Origin: Deltaproteobacteria bacterium
Lineage (GTDB): Bacteria; Desulfobacterota; Desulfobacteria; Desulfobacterales; Desulfatirhabdiaceae
Reading direction: 5' to 3'
NCBI GenBank assembly: GCA_026388755.1
Contig: JAPLJE010000411.1
Span: forward strand, 1-6,094
Length of the DNA: 6,094 nucleotides
In this document: positions 1 to 5,929 of the stretch, piece by piece
How the letters are laid out: every line of letters starts with the position of its first letter
How positions within the stretch are numbered: position 1 is the stretch's first letter
The notes under the pieces: model-generated
Told to the model about the DNA's origin: nothing
The model's input: the letters and a program-made list of their open reading frames with translations, nothing else
The model's database searches: none
Position numbers and translations under genes: made by a program

Positions 1-2646
1 TTTACAGCCTCAGACTGGACCATGTATCCCTTTTCCACCCAAACGCCGAAAGATTATTACAACCTTATGGGTGTTTATCTGGATGCGGCGTTTTTCCCGA
101 ACCTGGATGAACTCAGTTTCATGCAGGAAGGTCATCGACTGGAAATCGAATCGCAGAATCCCGTAAAGCTGGTTTATAAGGGTGTCGTGTATAATGAAAT
201 GCAAGGGGCCATGTCGTCCCCGGATCCGGTGATGTCCAGGTCTCTGCTCAACGCCTTGTTTACGGAAACGACTTACCGGTTTAATTCCGGCGGGGATCCC
301 ACAGTCATTCCCAGCCTGACCTGGGATCAGCTGAAGCGTTTTCACAGTCAGCATTATCATCCCAGCAACGCGTATTTCTATACTTATGGCGACCTGCCGC
401 TAAAAGATCATTTGCAGTTTATCCAGGACAAGGTCTTGAATCGTTTTACGCGGATCGATCCGGGGACGGATGTGCCGTCACAGCCAAGATGGCAGGCGCC
501 TCGGGAGGTTTCATACTATTACCCGCTTGATAAAAATCAGGATCCTTCCCAGAAATGCCAGGCATGCGTGGCGTGGCTGACTTGCGATACCACCCATTCC
601 TATGAAGTCCTGATCCTGACCCTGCTCGGAGAAATCCTTTTGGGAAATTCGGCATCCCCCCTTCGAAAAGCCTTGATGGATTCCGGGCTGGGATCTTCAT
701 TGAGCGATGGGTCCGGATTTGATGCGGATTGCCGGGATACGTTTTTTTCCTGTGGGCTAAAGGATGTCAGCGCATCGAATGCAGACCGGATTCAGACCCT
801 GATTTTCGATACACTGGAAAAACTGGTCAAAGACGGAATTGACAAGGAACTGATCGAGTCCGCCATTCACCAGATTGAGTTTCATCGTAAGGAAGTGACC
901 AACACCCCTTATCCCTATGGGCTGAAACTTCTGATGGCCTTTGCCGGGACGTGGCTTCATGGTGGCGATCCCGAAGGAATTCTGGAACTGGATGCCCTCA
1001 TGGACAAGCTGAAGGCAGCCATTGCTAACGAGCCTTTTCTTGAAAAATGCATTCAAACCTATTTTTTGGACAACCCGCATCGCGTGCTGCTGGCGCTTAA
1101 GCCGGATTCAAATATGGAGGAAAAGGAAAGCCAGCGGGTTGCCGCTGAATTGCAAACCGTTGCCGCAAGCCTTTCGGATTCGGATCTGGCAAGGCTGGCG
1201 CAATATGCCCAGGCCCTTCTGGCCCGCCAGGAAACCATGGAAGATGTTTCCTGCCTGCCGACGCTGGCCATCGAAGATATTCCCAGGGATATCCGGGTGA
1301 TTACCGAAATGCCGGCTCTGATGGATTCCCCGGCGCTGTATTATGATCAGCCGACATCGGGAATTGTATATGTATCCGCGGCATGTGAAGCCCGCGGGCT
1401 TTCAGCGGACATGCAGCCGCTGGTTCCTTTTTTTTGTTATGCGCTTCCCAAAATCGGCACGGCGCTTCGGGATTATACGGAACTGACCCGTCAGATCGAT
1501 CGCTATACCGGCGGCATCGGCTTTTCAACGCATAGCCGTACGCAATTTGATGAAACAGGCACGTGTCTTCCCCTGGTAACATTAAACGGAAAATGTCTGG
1601 TGCGAAATGTGGACCCCCTGTTTGAAATTATTCAGGAGATCTTGAGCCAGCACCGGTTTTCAGACCTGGCCCGGTTAAAGACGTTGCTTCAGGAATATCA
1701 GGCCGGAATGGAGTCCATGATCGTGCATAACGGTCACCGGCTGGCGATTTCGCTTTCATCCAGGCGATTCTCCCCTTCCAACAGTCTGAATGAATCCTGG
1801 CATGGGATCCATCAGCTTAAAAGCATTCAAAACCTGACGCAGAATCTTTCGGAGCAGGCACTTGGCGCGCTTGGCGTGAAATTGTCCGACATCGGCAACA
1901 TGCTGTTTTCCAGAAACAACCTGAAGCTGGCCCTGATTGGAGAAACCCAGCCGCTTTCGGTTGCTTCCCACTGGCCCGAAATGCTTCACCATGCCTTGCC
2001 TGAAGGAAAGCCGGTCGTTGACAGCTTGCCTCAAGCGGATGGGGAAGGCGGGCTTCCCCATGAAGGCTGGTCAACATCTTCCGCCGTATCCTTTGTGGCT
2101 CTGTCCTTTGAAACGGTTCGCATGTCCCATCCCGATGCACCGGCCTTGATGTTGATCAGTAAAATGAGCCGGTCTCTCTATCTGCATCGGGAAATCCGCG
2201 AAAAAGGCGGGGCGTATGGCGGAATGTCCATTTATACGCCTGAAGATGGTGTGTTCAGTTATGCTTCCTATCGGGACCCGCACATTGTCTCCACATTGAA
2301 GGCTTTTTCAGGGGCAATGGAGTTTATGGCATCCGGCGATTATAGCGCTGAAGATATCAAAGAGGGCATCCTTCAGGTTTGTGCTGATATTGACAAGCCG
2401 GATTCGCCGGGGCCGACTGCAAGAAAGGCGTTTTACCGGAAAATCGTATCACTTTCAGATGAATTGAGACGCCGGTTTAAACACGATCTCCTGGCCCTGA
2501 CCCGTGAAGATGTGATCCGGGTATCCCGGAACTATCTGGATCCTCTCCGGATTCAAAAAGGTGTGGCCATTATCTCCGGGGAGGAAAAACTGAAAGATGC
2601 CAACCAGAAGCTTACGGACAACCCGCTTTCATTATACCGGATATGA
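1..2646 (+). CDS. PreP-like M16C zinc metallopeptidase, 5' end missing
   Basis: The reading frame is open from base 1 and ends at TGA 2644-2646 (881 codons). The ATG at 22 is internal: the codons before it (FTASDWT) continue into MYPFSTQ, a conserved stretch of presequence-protease (PreP/Cym1) proteins that lies after the catalytic HxxEH. That motif must therefore be upstream of the window. The family is about 970 residues, so roughly 90-100 residues are missing. Visible signs are the third zinc ligand Glu (codon 196-198, in VVYNEMQGAMSSPD), a middle region fitting the M16C-associated domain (about 1230-2000), and the C-terminal RxxGGAY motif (Arg 2197-2199, Tyr 2215-2217), which completes the active site from the second half. 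It is followed by GVFSYASYRDP. Known family members degrade unstructured peptides inside a closed two-half chamber. Location cannot be judged without the N-terminus. No frameshift or gap was seen. It is probably not functionally tied to the gcv genes downstream. Confidence 0.93.
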   Translation, partial: FTASDWTMYPFSTQTPKDYYNLMGVYLDAAFFPNLDELSFMQEGHRLEIESQNPVKLVYKGVVYNEMQGAMSSPDPVMSRSLLNALFTETTYRFNSGGDPTVIPSLTWDQLKRFHSQHYHPSNAYFYTYGDLPLKDHLQFIQDKVLNRFTRIDPGTDVPSQPRWQAPREVSYYYPLDKNQDPSQKCQACVAWLTCDTTHSYEVLILTLLGEILLGNSASPLRKALMDSGLGSSLSDGSGFDADCRDTFFSCGLKDVSASNADRIQTLIFDTLEKLVKDGIDKELIESAIHQIEFHRKEVTNTPYPYGLKLLMAFAGTWLHGGDPEGILELDALMDKLKAAIANEPFLEKCIQTYFLDNPHRVLLALKPDSNMEEKESQRVAAELQTVAASLSDSDLARLAQYAQALLARQETMEDVSCLPTLAIEDIPRDIRVITEMPALMDSPALYYDQPTSGIVYVSAACEARGLSADMQPLVPFFCYALPKIGTALRDYTELTRQIDRYTGGIGFSTHSRTQFDETGTCLPLVTLNGKCLVRNVDPLFEIIQEILSQHRFSDLARLKTLLQEYQAGMESMIVHNGHRLAISLSSRRFSPSNSLNESWHGIHQLKSIQNLTQNLSEQALGALGVKLSDIGNMLFSRNNLKLALIGETQPLSVASHWPEMLHHALPEGKPVVDSLPQADGEGGLPHEGWSTSSAVSFVALSFETVRMSHPDAPALMLISKMSRSLYLHREIREKGGAYGGMSIYTPEDGVFSYASYRDPHIVSTLKAFSGAMEFMASGDYSAEDIKEGILQVCADIDKPDSPGPTARKAFYRKIVSLSDELRRRFKHDLLALTREDVIRVSRNYLDPLRIQKGVAIISGEEKLKDANQKLTDNPLSLYRI

Positions 2647-2686
2647 TATTTGCGATGCATGCAAACCGCCGTGATTTTGCCAGCAC

Positions 2687-2715
2687 CAAGAGGCCGGCGA
2701 TCTGCCGCCCTCTTG
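2687..2715 (+). terminator. Hairpin between the peptidase gene and gcvH, possible terminator
   Basis: CAAGAGG (2687-2693) pairs with CCTCTTG (2709-2715). Inside, after one C/C mismatch, CGGC (2695-2698) pairs with GCCG (2704-2707) around the 5-nt loop GATCT. This gives 11 base pairs in a compact stem 40 nt after the peptidase stop. No U-run follows, so it is not a textbook intrinsic terminator. It could end the peptidase transcript with a factor's help, stabilise an mRNA end, or sit in the gcvH leader. The rest of the 106-bp gap shows no convincing sigma70 promoter and is too short for a tandem glycine riboswitch. Confidence 0.45.
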
Positions 2716-2740
2716 TAAAGGCCATGGCCATCATAAAAAC

Positions 2741-2749
2741 AGGAGGTGA
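2741..2749 (+). promoter_or_regulatory. Ribosome binding site of gcvH
   Basis: AGGAGGTGA is an almost full anti-Shine-Dalgarno match, with 6 nt between AGGAGG and the GTG at 2753. The TGA at 2747-2749 is in the gcvH frame, so no start further upstream is possible and the GTG start is fixed. Confidence 0.85.
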
Positions 2750-2752
2750 ATT

Positions 2753-3124
2753 GTGAAAGATATCAGTGAACTCAAATTTCCAGAAAATGTCCGGTACACC
2801 AAGGACCACGAATGGGCCAGGCAGGAAGGCGATATCGTGATTGCGGGGATCAGCGATTATGCGCAGGATCAGCTTGGTGATGTGGTCTATGTTGAGCTGC
2901 CCCCGGTTGGAGACCGGTTTGAAAACGGAGATGTTTTCGGTACGGTGGAGTCGGTCAAGGCCGTTTCCGAAATGTTCATACCTGTTGCCGGGGAAGTCGT
3001 CGCCATTAATGCGGCGCTTTCCGATACACCGGACGTGGTGAATGCCGATCCTTATGGCGCGGGATGGATGATTCATATCAAACCATCGGATCCGACCTCC
3101 TTGGAAACCCTCATGACACGGTAG
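2753..3124 (+). CDS. gcvH: Glycine cleavage system H protein (lipoyl carrier)
   Basis: GcvH carries the aminomethyl group from the P-protein to the T-protein on a swinging lipoyl arm in the cytoplasm. The 123-residue product has the typical N-terminus (RYTKDHEWA, residues 14-22), the SDYAQDQLGDVVYVELP strand region (34-50), and the lipoylation motif TVESVKAVSE with acceptor Lys69 (AAG 2957-2959). The C-terminal DPYGAGWMIHIKPSD is also present. The start is GTG with a strong ribosome binding site. Bacterial GcvH usually runs about 125-130 residues and ends with an L-x-x-x-x-A-Y-x-x-x-L helix. Here the frame meets TAG at 3122-3124 in the middle of that helix, and the next codons continue it to TAA 3149-3151. 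The full product may therefore be 132 residues (2753-3151). It is followed by gcvPA in the same direction, and lipB downstream fits its need for lipoylation. Confidence 0.96.
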   Translation: MKDISELKFPENVRYTKDHEWARQEGDIVIAGISDYAQDQLGDVVYVELPPVGDRFENGDVFGTVESVKAVSEMFIPVAGEVVAINAALSDTPDVVNADPYGAGWMIHIKPSDPTSLETLMTR

Positions 3125-3151
3125 GCATACCTTGACATGCTGAAAGGATAA
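3122..3151 (+). other. In-frame TAG plus family-like C-terminal tail of GcvH
   Basis: After TAG 3122-3124 the same frame reads AYLDMLKG and stops at TAA 3149-3151, with a second TAG in frame just behind (3152-3154). Aligned without gaps to the usual GcvH ending (E. coli, from memory: ESLLDATAYEALLEDE), the sequence ETLMTR-TAG-AYLDMLKG puts TAG at the residue before the conserved Ala-Tyr. This supports TAG being either a recent nonsense change or a sense or readthrough codon. Confidence 0.65.
3143..3148 (+). promoter_or_regulatory. Ribosome binding site of gcvPA
   Basis: AAAGGA lies 8 nt before the ATG at 3157. It sits inside the post-TAG tail of gcvH, so translation of that tail would run right up to the gcvPA start, favouring translational coupling. 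Confidence 0.6.
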
Positions 3152-3156
3152 TAGCC

Positions 3157-3537
3157 ATGCGGTTTTTACCCCACACCCCGGAACAGATTCAACAAATGCT
3201 GGCGGTTGTCGGCGCAGACAGCCTGGAATCGCTTTTTTCCGGTATTCCGGAAGAATGTCGGCGGCTTCGGGCGATGAACCTGCCCGAAGCCCTCAGCGAA
3301 TGGGCACTGAATCGACATATGGATGCGCTTTCCGCCGGCCTGGCGGTTTCTCCGGAGTACAACATTTTTATCGGCGCGGGCCGATATGATCACCATATTC
3401 CGGCAACCGTATCCTCCCTGAAAAGCAGGTCTGAATTTTTAACCGCCTATACGCCGTATCAGCCGGAAATTAGTCGAATACCAGACCCTTGCAGCAAGGC
3501 TCATGGGCGTGGATGTGGTCACGGCTTCCCATTATGA
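3157..3537 (+). CDS. gcvPA: GcvPA N-terminal fragment (frame before the frameshift)
   Basis: This is the 126-codon frame from the ATG with AAAGGA upstream. Residues 1-106 match the GcvPA N-terminus: FLPHTPEQIQQML, then NLPEALSE, IGAGRYDHHIPA and SRSEFLTAYTPYQPEIS. Residues 107-126 (from RIPDPCS to the end) have no family resemblance and are the out-of-frame readout after the deletion, up to TGA 3535-3537. Alone it lacks the PLP-fold core and should not be active. Confidence 0.8.
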   Translation: MRFLPHTPEQIQQMLAVVGADSLESLFSGIPEECRRLRAMNLPEALSEWALNRHMDALSAGLAVSPEYNIFIGAGRYDHHIPATVSSLKSRSEFLTAYTPYQPEISRIPDPCSKAHGRGCGHGFPL

Positions 3538-4477
3538 CGGTGCAACCGCCCTCAGCGAAGCCCTGTTGATGGCCGTTCGCAAAACCCGGCGCAGACGGAT
3601 AGCACTTTCTTCGCTGATTCATCCGTTTTATCGCAGGGTGGCCCGAACCTATCTGGAGCCAGCCGGATTTGAAATTATCGAGCTGCCTTTTCTGGAAAAC
3701 GGGCTGACGGATTTCTCTCTTCTGGAAGGGGCGGTTGATATCGCCGCTGTCGCCCTGCAATCCCCGAATTTTTTCGGCTGCATCGAAGACCTCAAGACCG
3801 CCGGCCAAAAGGCGCATGAAACCGGTGCATTGTTTGTTGCCGGATTTACGGAAGCCCTGGCCTTCGGACTCTTGAAAAACCTGGGAAGCCAGGGCGCGGA
3901 TATCGTGTTCGGTGAAGGCCAGAGCCTGGGAATCCCGGTCGCCTTTGGGGGGCCCGGGCTGGGAATGCTGGGCTGCGCTTCGGAACATACCCGGAATCTT
4001 CCCGGCCGGCTGATCGGCAAAGCCAGGGATATGGACGGGAAAGACGGTTTTGTACTGACCCTTGCCACGCGCGAGCAGCACATCCGCCGGGAAAAAGCCA
4101 CGTCAAACATCTGCTCCAACAACAGCCACTGCGCCCTGACAGCCGCCATGTACATGGCATCTTTAGGGAAAAGCGGATTTTGTGATCTGGCCAAACTGAA
4201 TCATGACAAGGCAGCATATCTATGCCGGCAATTTGCAAACGCCGGATTCCGGATTCCGTTTGAAAGCCCGTTTTTCAATGAATTCGTTGTAGAATTTCCC
4301 GAAGAACTCGAAACGCTGTATCAGCGGCTGCTGGAAAAAAAGATCGTTGCCGGGTTGCCGCTGTCAGCCTTTTATCCGGAGCTGTCCCATCATTACCTGC
4401 TCTGCGTGACCGAAACCGCGTCCCGGGAAGATATGGACGCCCTGATCCGGGAGGTGACCCCATGCATGAACCCTTAG
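3503..4477 (+). CDS. gcvPA: GcvPA C-terminal fragment (frame after the frameshift)
   Basis: The frame can be drawn from ATG 3503, but family homology already starts at 3476 (EYQTLAARLMGVDV), so this ATG is not the native start. Only a weak AAGG (3496-3499) lies 3 nt before it. Recognisable GcvPA blocks in order are SHYDGATALSEALLMAVR, QSPNFFGCIEDL, GEGQSLGIPVAFGGPG, REQHIRREKATSNIC and FFNEFVVEFPEE. The C-terminus (EDMDALIREV) is at the usual place, with TAG at 4475-4477. If TAG were sense, the frame would add only AHQVLF before TGA 4496-4498, and this extension has no clear family match. Confidence 0.8.
   Translation: MGVDVVTASHYDGATALSEALLMAVRKTRRRRIALSSLIHPFYRRVARTYLEPAGFEIIELPFLENGLTDFSLLEGAVDIAAVALQSPNFFGCIEDLKTAGQKAHETGALFVAGFTEALAFGLLKNLGSQGADIVFGEGQSLGIPVAFGGPGLGMLGCASEHTRNLPGRLIGKARDMDGKDGFVLTLATREQHIRREKATSNICSNNSHCALTAAMYMASLGKSGFCDLAKLNHDKAAYLCRQFANAGFRIPFESPFFNEFVVEFPEELETLYQRLLEKKIVAGLPLSAFYPELSHHYLLCVTETASREDMDALIREVTPCMNP
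4450..4457 (+). promoter_or_regulatory. Ribosome binding site of gcvPB
   Basis: GGAGGTGA inside the end of gcvPA gives 7-nt spacing from GGAGG to ATG 4462. A second ATG at 4466 is in the gcvPA frame and is not used. The position selects 4462 as the start and supports coupled translation of gcvPA and gcvPB. Confidence 0.8.
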
Positions 4478-5787
4478 GCGCATCAGGTCTTATTCTGAAT
4501 GAAAAACTGCTGTGGGAAAAAGGCCGGAAAGGCAGAAGCGGGTTTTCCATGCCGCAAAGTGATGTTCCCTCCAGTTCCCTGCCGCCTGATCTTGTCGGCG
4601 ATGGCCCGGACTTTCCCGATCTTTCCGAGGTCGATGTAGTCCGGCATTATACCCGTCTTTCGACCTGGAATTTTGGTGTGGACACGGGTCTCTATCCTTT
4701 GGGATCATGCACCATGAAATACAATCCCAAAACCAATGAACGGCAGGCGGGTCTTTCAGGTTTTAGCGGCAGTCTGATGGCGGATCTGGAGCGGTTTCTG
4801 TCTGAAATTACCGGGATGGACGCGGTTTCACTCCAGCCTGCGGCGGGGGCTCATGGAGAACTGGCCGGAATGCTGGTGATTCACGCCTGGTTTAAACAGA
4901 AAGGCGAGTTTCGCTCCAAAATCATCATCCCCGATACGGCCCATGGCACCAATCCGGCCAGCGCAGCGCTTTGCGGCTACAGCCCGGTTCCGGTACGGTC
5001 CAGCGCGGAGGGCATTCTTTCTCCGGAGGCCATTGCAGCGGTCATGGATGAGGAAACAGCCGGCATCATGGTAACCAACCCCAATACGCTGGGGCTTTTC
5101 GAGAATCATCTCAAGACCATTTGCGAAATCATTCACGCCAAGGGCGGGCTGGTATATGCGGACGGCGCCAATATGAACGCGGTCATGGGAATTGCCGATA
5201 TGGGGCGGATCGGAGTGGATGTGCTGCATCTGAACCTTCACAAGACATTTTCAACGCCGCATGGCGGCGGCGGCCCTGGCGCAGGACCCATCTGCGTAAA
5301 AAAGCAGCTTAAACCGTTTCTGCCGGTTCCACGAATCATACAAAAGGACAGTGGTCAGTACGCCTTGTCGGAGGATTTTCCCGAATCCGTCGGAAAACTT
5401 CTAACTTTTCACGGTCATTTCGGTGTCCTGGTCAGGGCCTACAGCTACATTCTGTCCATGGGCGCGGAAGGACTCAAGAAAGCCAGCCAGCTGGCGGTTT
5501 TGAACGCCAATTACCTGAAGGAGCATCTAAAGGACACATTCCATCTGGCCTACGACAGGCCGTGCATGCACGAGTGCGTGTTCACAGACCGTTATCAGCA
5601 GGAGTACAACGTAACGACGCTCGACATTGCCAAGCGCCTCATGGACTATGGATATCATCCGCCAACCATTTATTTTCCGCTGGTGGTCCATGGCGCGCTG
5701 ATGATGGAGCCAACTGAGACCGAGTCCAAGGAAGATCTGGATCAATACATTGACGCCCTGAAAAAAATAGCTGCGGAAGCAAAATAG
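4462..5787 (+). CDS. gcvPB: Glycine dehydrogenase (decarboxylating) subunit 2, PLP-binding
   Basis: This is the C-terminal half of the P-protein and holds the PLP cofactor for glycine decarboxylation and transfer to GcvH. Key sequence: VVRHYTRLSTWNFGVDTG, YPLGSCTMKYNPK (from residue 78), LQPAAGAHGE (His131), IPDTAHGTNPASAA and VTNPNTLGLFE. DGAN (Asp234, expected to contact the PLP nitrogen) and HLNLHKTFSTPHGGGGPG (Lys261, AAG 5242-5244, the Schiff-base lysine) follow, then YDRPCMHE, DYGYHPPTIYFPL and EPTETESKE. There are two oddities. Between GFSG (to 4770) and SLMADLERFL (from 4771) about 14 residues of a conserved family segment (HPxxPExxxQGAL-like) are absent without loss of frame. The 441-residue frame ends at TAG 5785-5787, about 30 residues short of the family end, and the missing tail is encoded in frame behind it, to TGA 5878-5880. 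All PLP residues are kept, but activity is uncertain. Confidence 0.94.
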   Translation: MHEPLGASGLILNEKLLWEKGRKGRSGFSMPQSDVPSSSLPPDLVGDGPDFPDLSEVDVVRHYTRLSTWNFGVDTGLYPLGSCTMKYNPKTNERQAGLSGFSGSLMADLERFLSEITGMDAVSLQPAAGAHGELAGMLVIHAWFKQKGEFRSKIIIPDTAHGTNPASAALCGYSPVPVRSSAEGILSPEAIAAVMDEETAGIMVTNPNTLGLFENHLKTICEIIHAKGGLVYADGANMNAVMGIADMGRIGVDVLHLNLHKTFSTPHGGGGPGAGPICVKKQLKPFLPVPRIIQKDSGQYALSEDFPESVGKLLTFHGHFGVLVRAYSYILSMGAEGLKKASQLAVLNANYLKEHLKDTFHLAYDRPCMHECVFTDRYQQEYNVTTLDIAKRLMDYGYHPPTIYFPLVVHGALMMEPTETESKEDLDQYIDALKKIAAEAK

Positions 5788-5880
5788 ACGCCTGATGTGC
5801 TCCGCTCCGCACCGACCCGCTGCAAGGTCCGGCGCCTCGATGAAACAGCGGCGGCCAGAAAGCCCTGTCTGGCGGGATGA
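5785..5880 (+). other. In-frame TAG plus GcvPB C-terminal tail
   Basis: Behind TAG the same frame encodes 30 codons before TGA 5878-5880. They include TPDVLRSAP, KVRRLDE and AAARKPCL, lining up with the usual GcvPB ending (DPxLLxxAPHTTxVRRLDExxAARKPxLRW, recalled from the family). The spacing between AP and VRRLDE is the same. The family's HTT is replaced by TRC and the terminal RW by AG. The match is far too specific for intergenic sequence. The tail was once, or still is, part of the protein; read through, GcvPB would be 472 residues. Confidence 0.85.
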
Positions 5881-5929
5881 TCGGATGACGGACGACCTGC
5901 TGTCATCCGCTATCCGTCATCCGTCATCT
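5875..5929. repeat. Heptad (GTCATCC / GGATGAC) inverted repeat
   Basis: The right arm is four tandem heptads from 5902: GTCATCC, GCTATCC, GTCATCC, GTCATCT. The left arm is the complementary heptad type: GGATGAT (5875), then after one C GGATGAC (5883) and GGACGAC (5890). An exact 11-bp pairing joins 5882-5892 (CGGATGACGGA) to 5913-5923 (TCCGTCATCCG). A shorter alternative pairs 5882-5889 with 5902-5909. It follows the gcvPB tail directly and overlaps any lipB start at 5840 or 5885. It may act as a transcript-end structure or be a dispersed genomic repeat; function is not known from the sequence. Confidence 0.75.

Larger units (their letters stand above)
3157..4477 (+). pseudogene. gcvPA: gcvPA, glycine dehydrogenase (decarboxylating) subunit 1, frameshifted
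   Basis: This subunit corresponds to the N-terminal half of the P-protein and pairs with GcvPB to decarboxylate glycine. Both parts of the gene are clearly recognisable but lie in different frames. Frame 1 gives residues 1-106, ending in TAYTPYQPEIS at 3474. Homology resumes in frame 2 at EYQT (from 3476). The family has about 8 residues here (QGTLQAIF-like) for which only 1 nt is left, so about 23 nt are missing. 106 + 333 codons plus the 8 missing ones equals 447, the usual family length, so nothing else appears lost. The remaining motifs look unharmed, which suggests a recent event or a sequence error rather than long decay. The PLP lysine is not expected in this subunit; it belongs to GcvPB. 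The end overlaps the gcvPB start by 16 nt, a coupled-operon arrangement. Confidence 0.88.

Noticed and set aside
22..24. ATG 22 as the true start of the peptidase
   Set aside because: Conserved family residues (TASDWT) are encoded just before it and the catalytic HxxEH would be missing, so the gene begins upstream of the window.
2647..2752. Glycine riboswitch in the gcvH leader
   Set aside because: The gap is only 106 nt, much of it taken by one simple hairpin, and I see no paired glycine-aptamer cores.
2612..3076. Minus-strand open frame of 154 codons across the gcvH region, and other minus-strand frames
   Set aside because: They lie opposite confidently identified genes, show no recognisable domains and have no convincing ribosome binding sites; they are frame shadows.
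3466..3537. Programmed frameshifting in gcvPA
   Set aside because: No slippery heptamer is seen at the junction, and a programmed shift would not explain the loss of about 8 conserved residues.
3503..4477. A stand-alone gene starting at ATG 3503
   Set aside because: Family homology extends upstream of this ATG to 3476 and there is only a weak, badly spaced AAGG before it. It is the second piece of a frameshifted gcvPA.
4475..4498. Extension of GcvPA through TAG 4475 (AHQVLF to TGA 4496)
   Set aside because: GcvPA already reaches its normal family length at this TAG and the six added residues have no recognisable homology, so this TAG gives no independent support for sense decoding.
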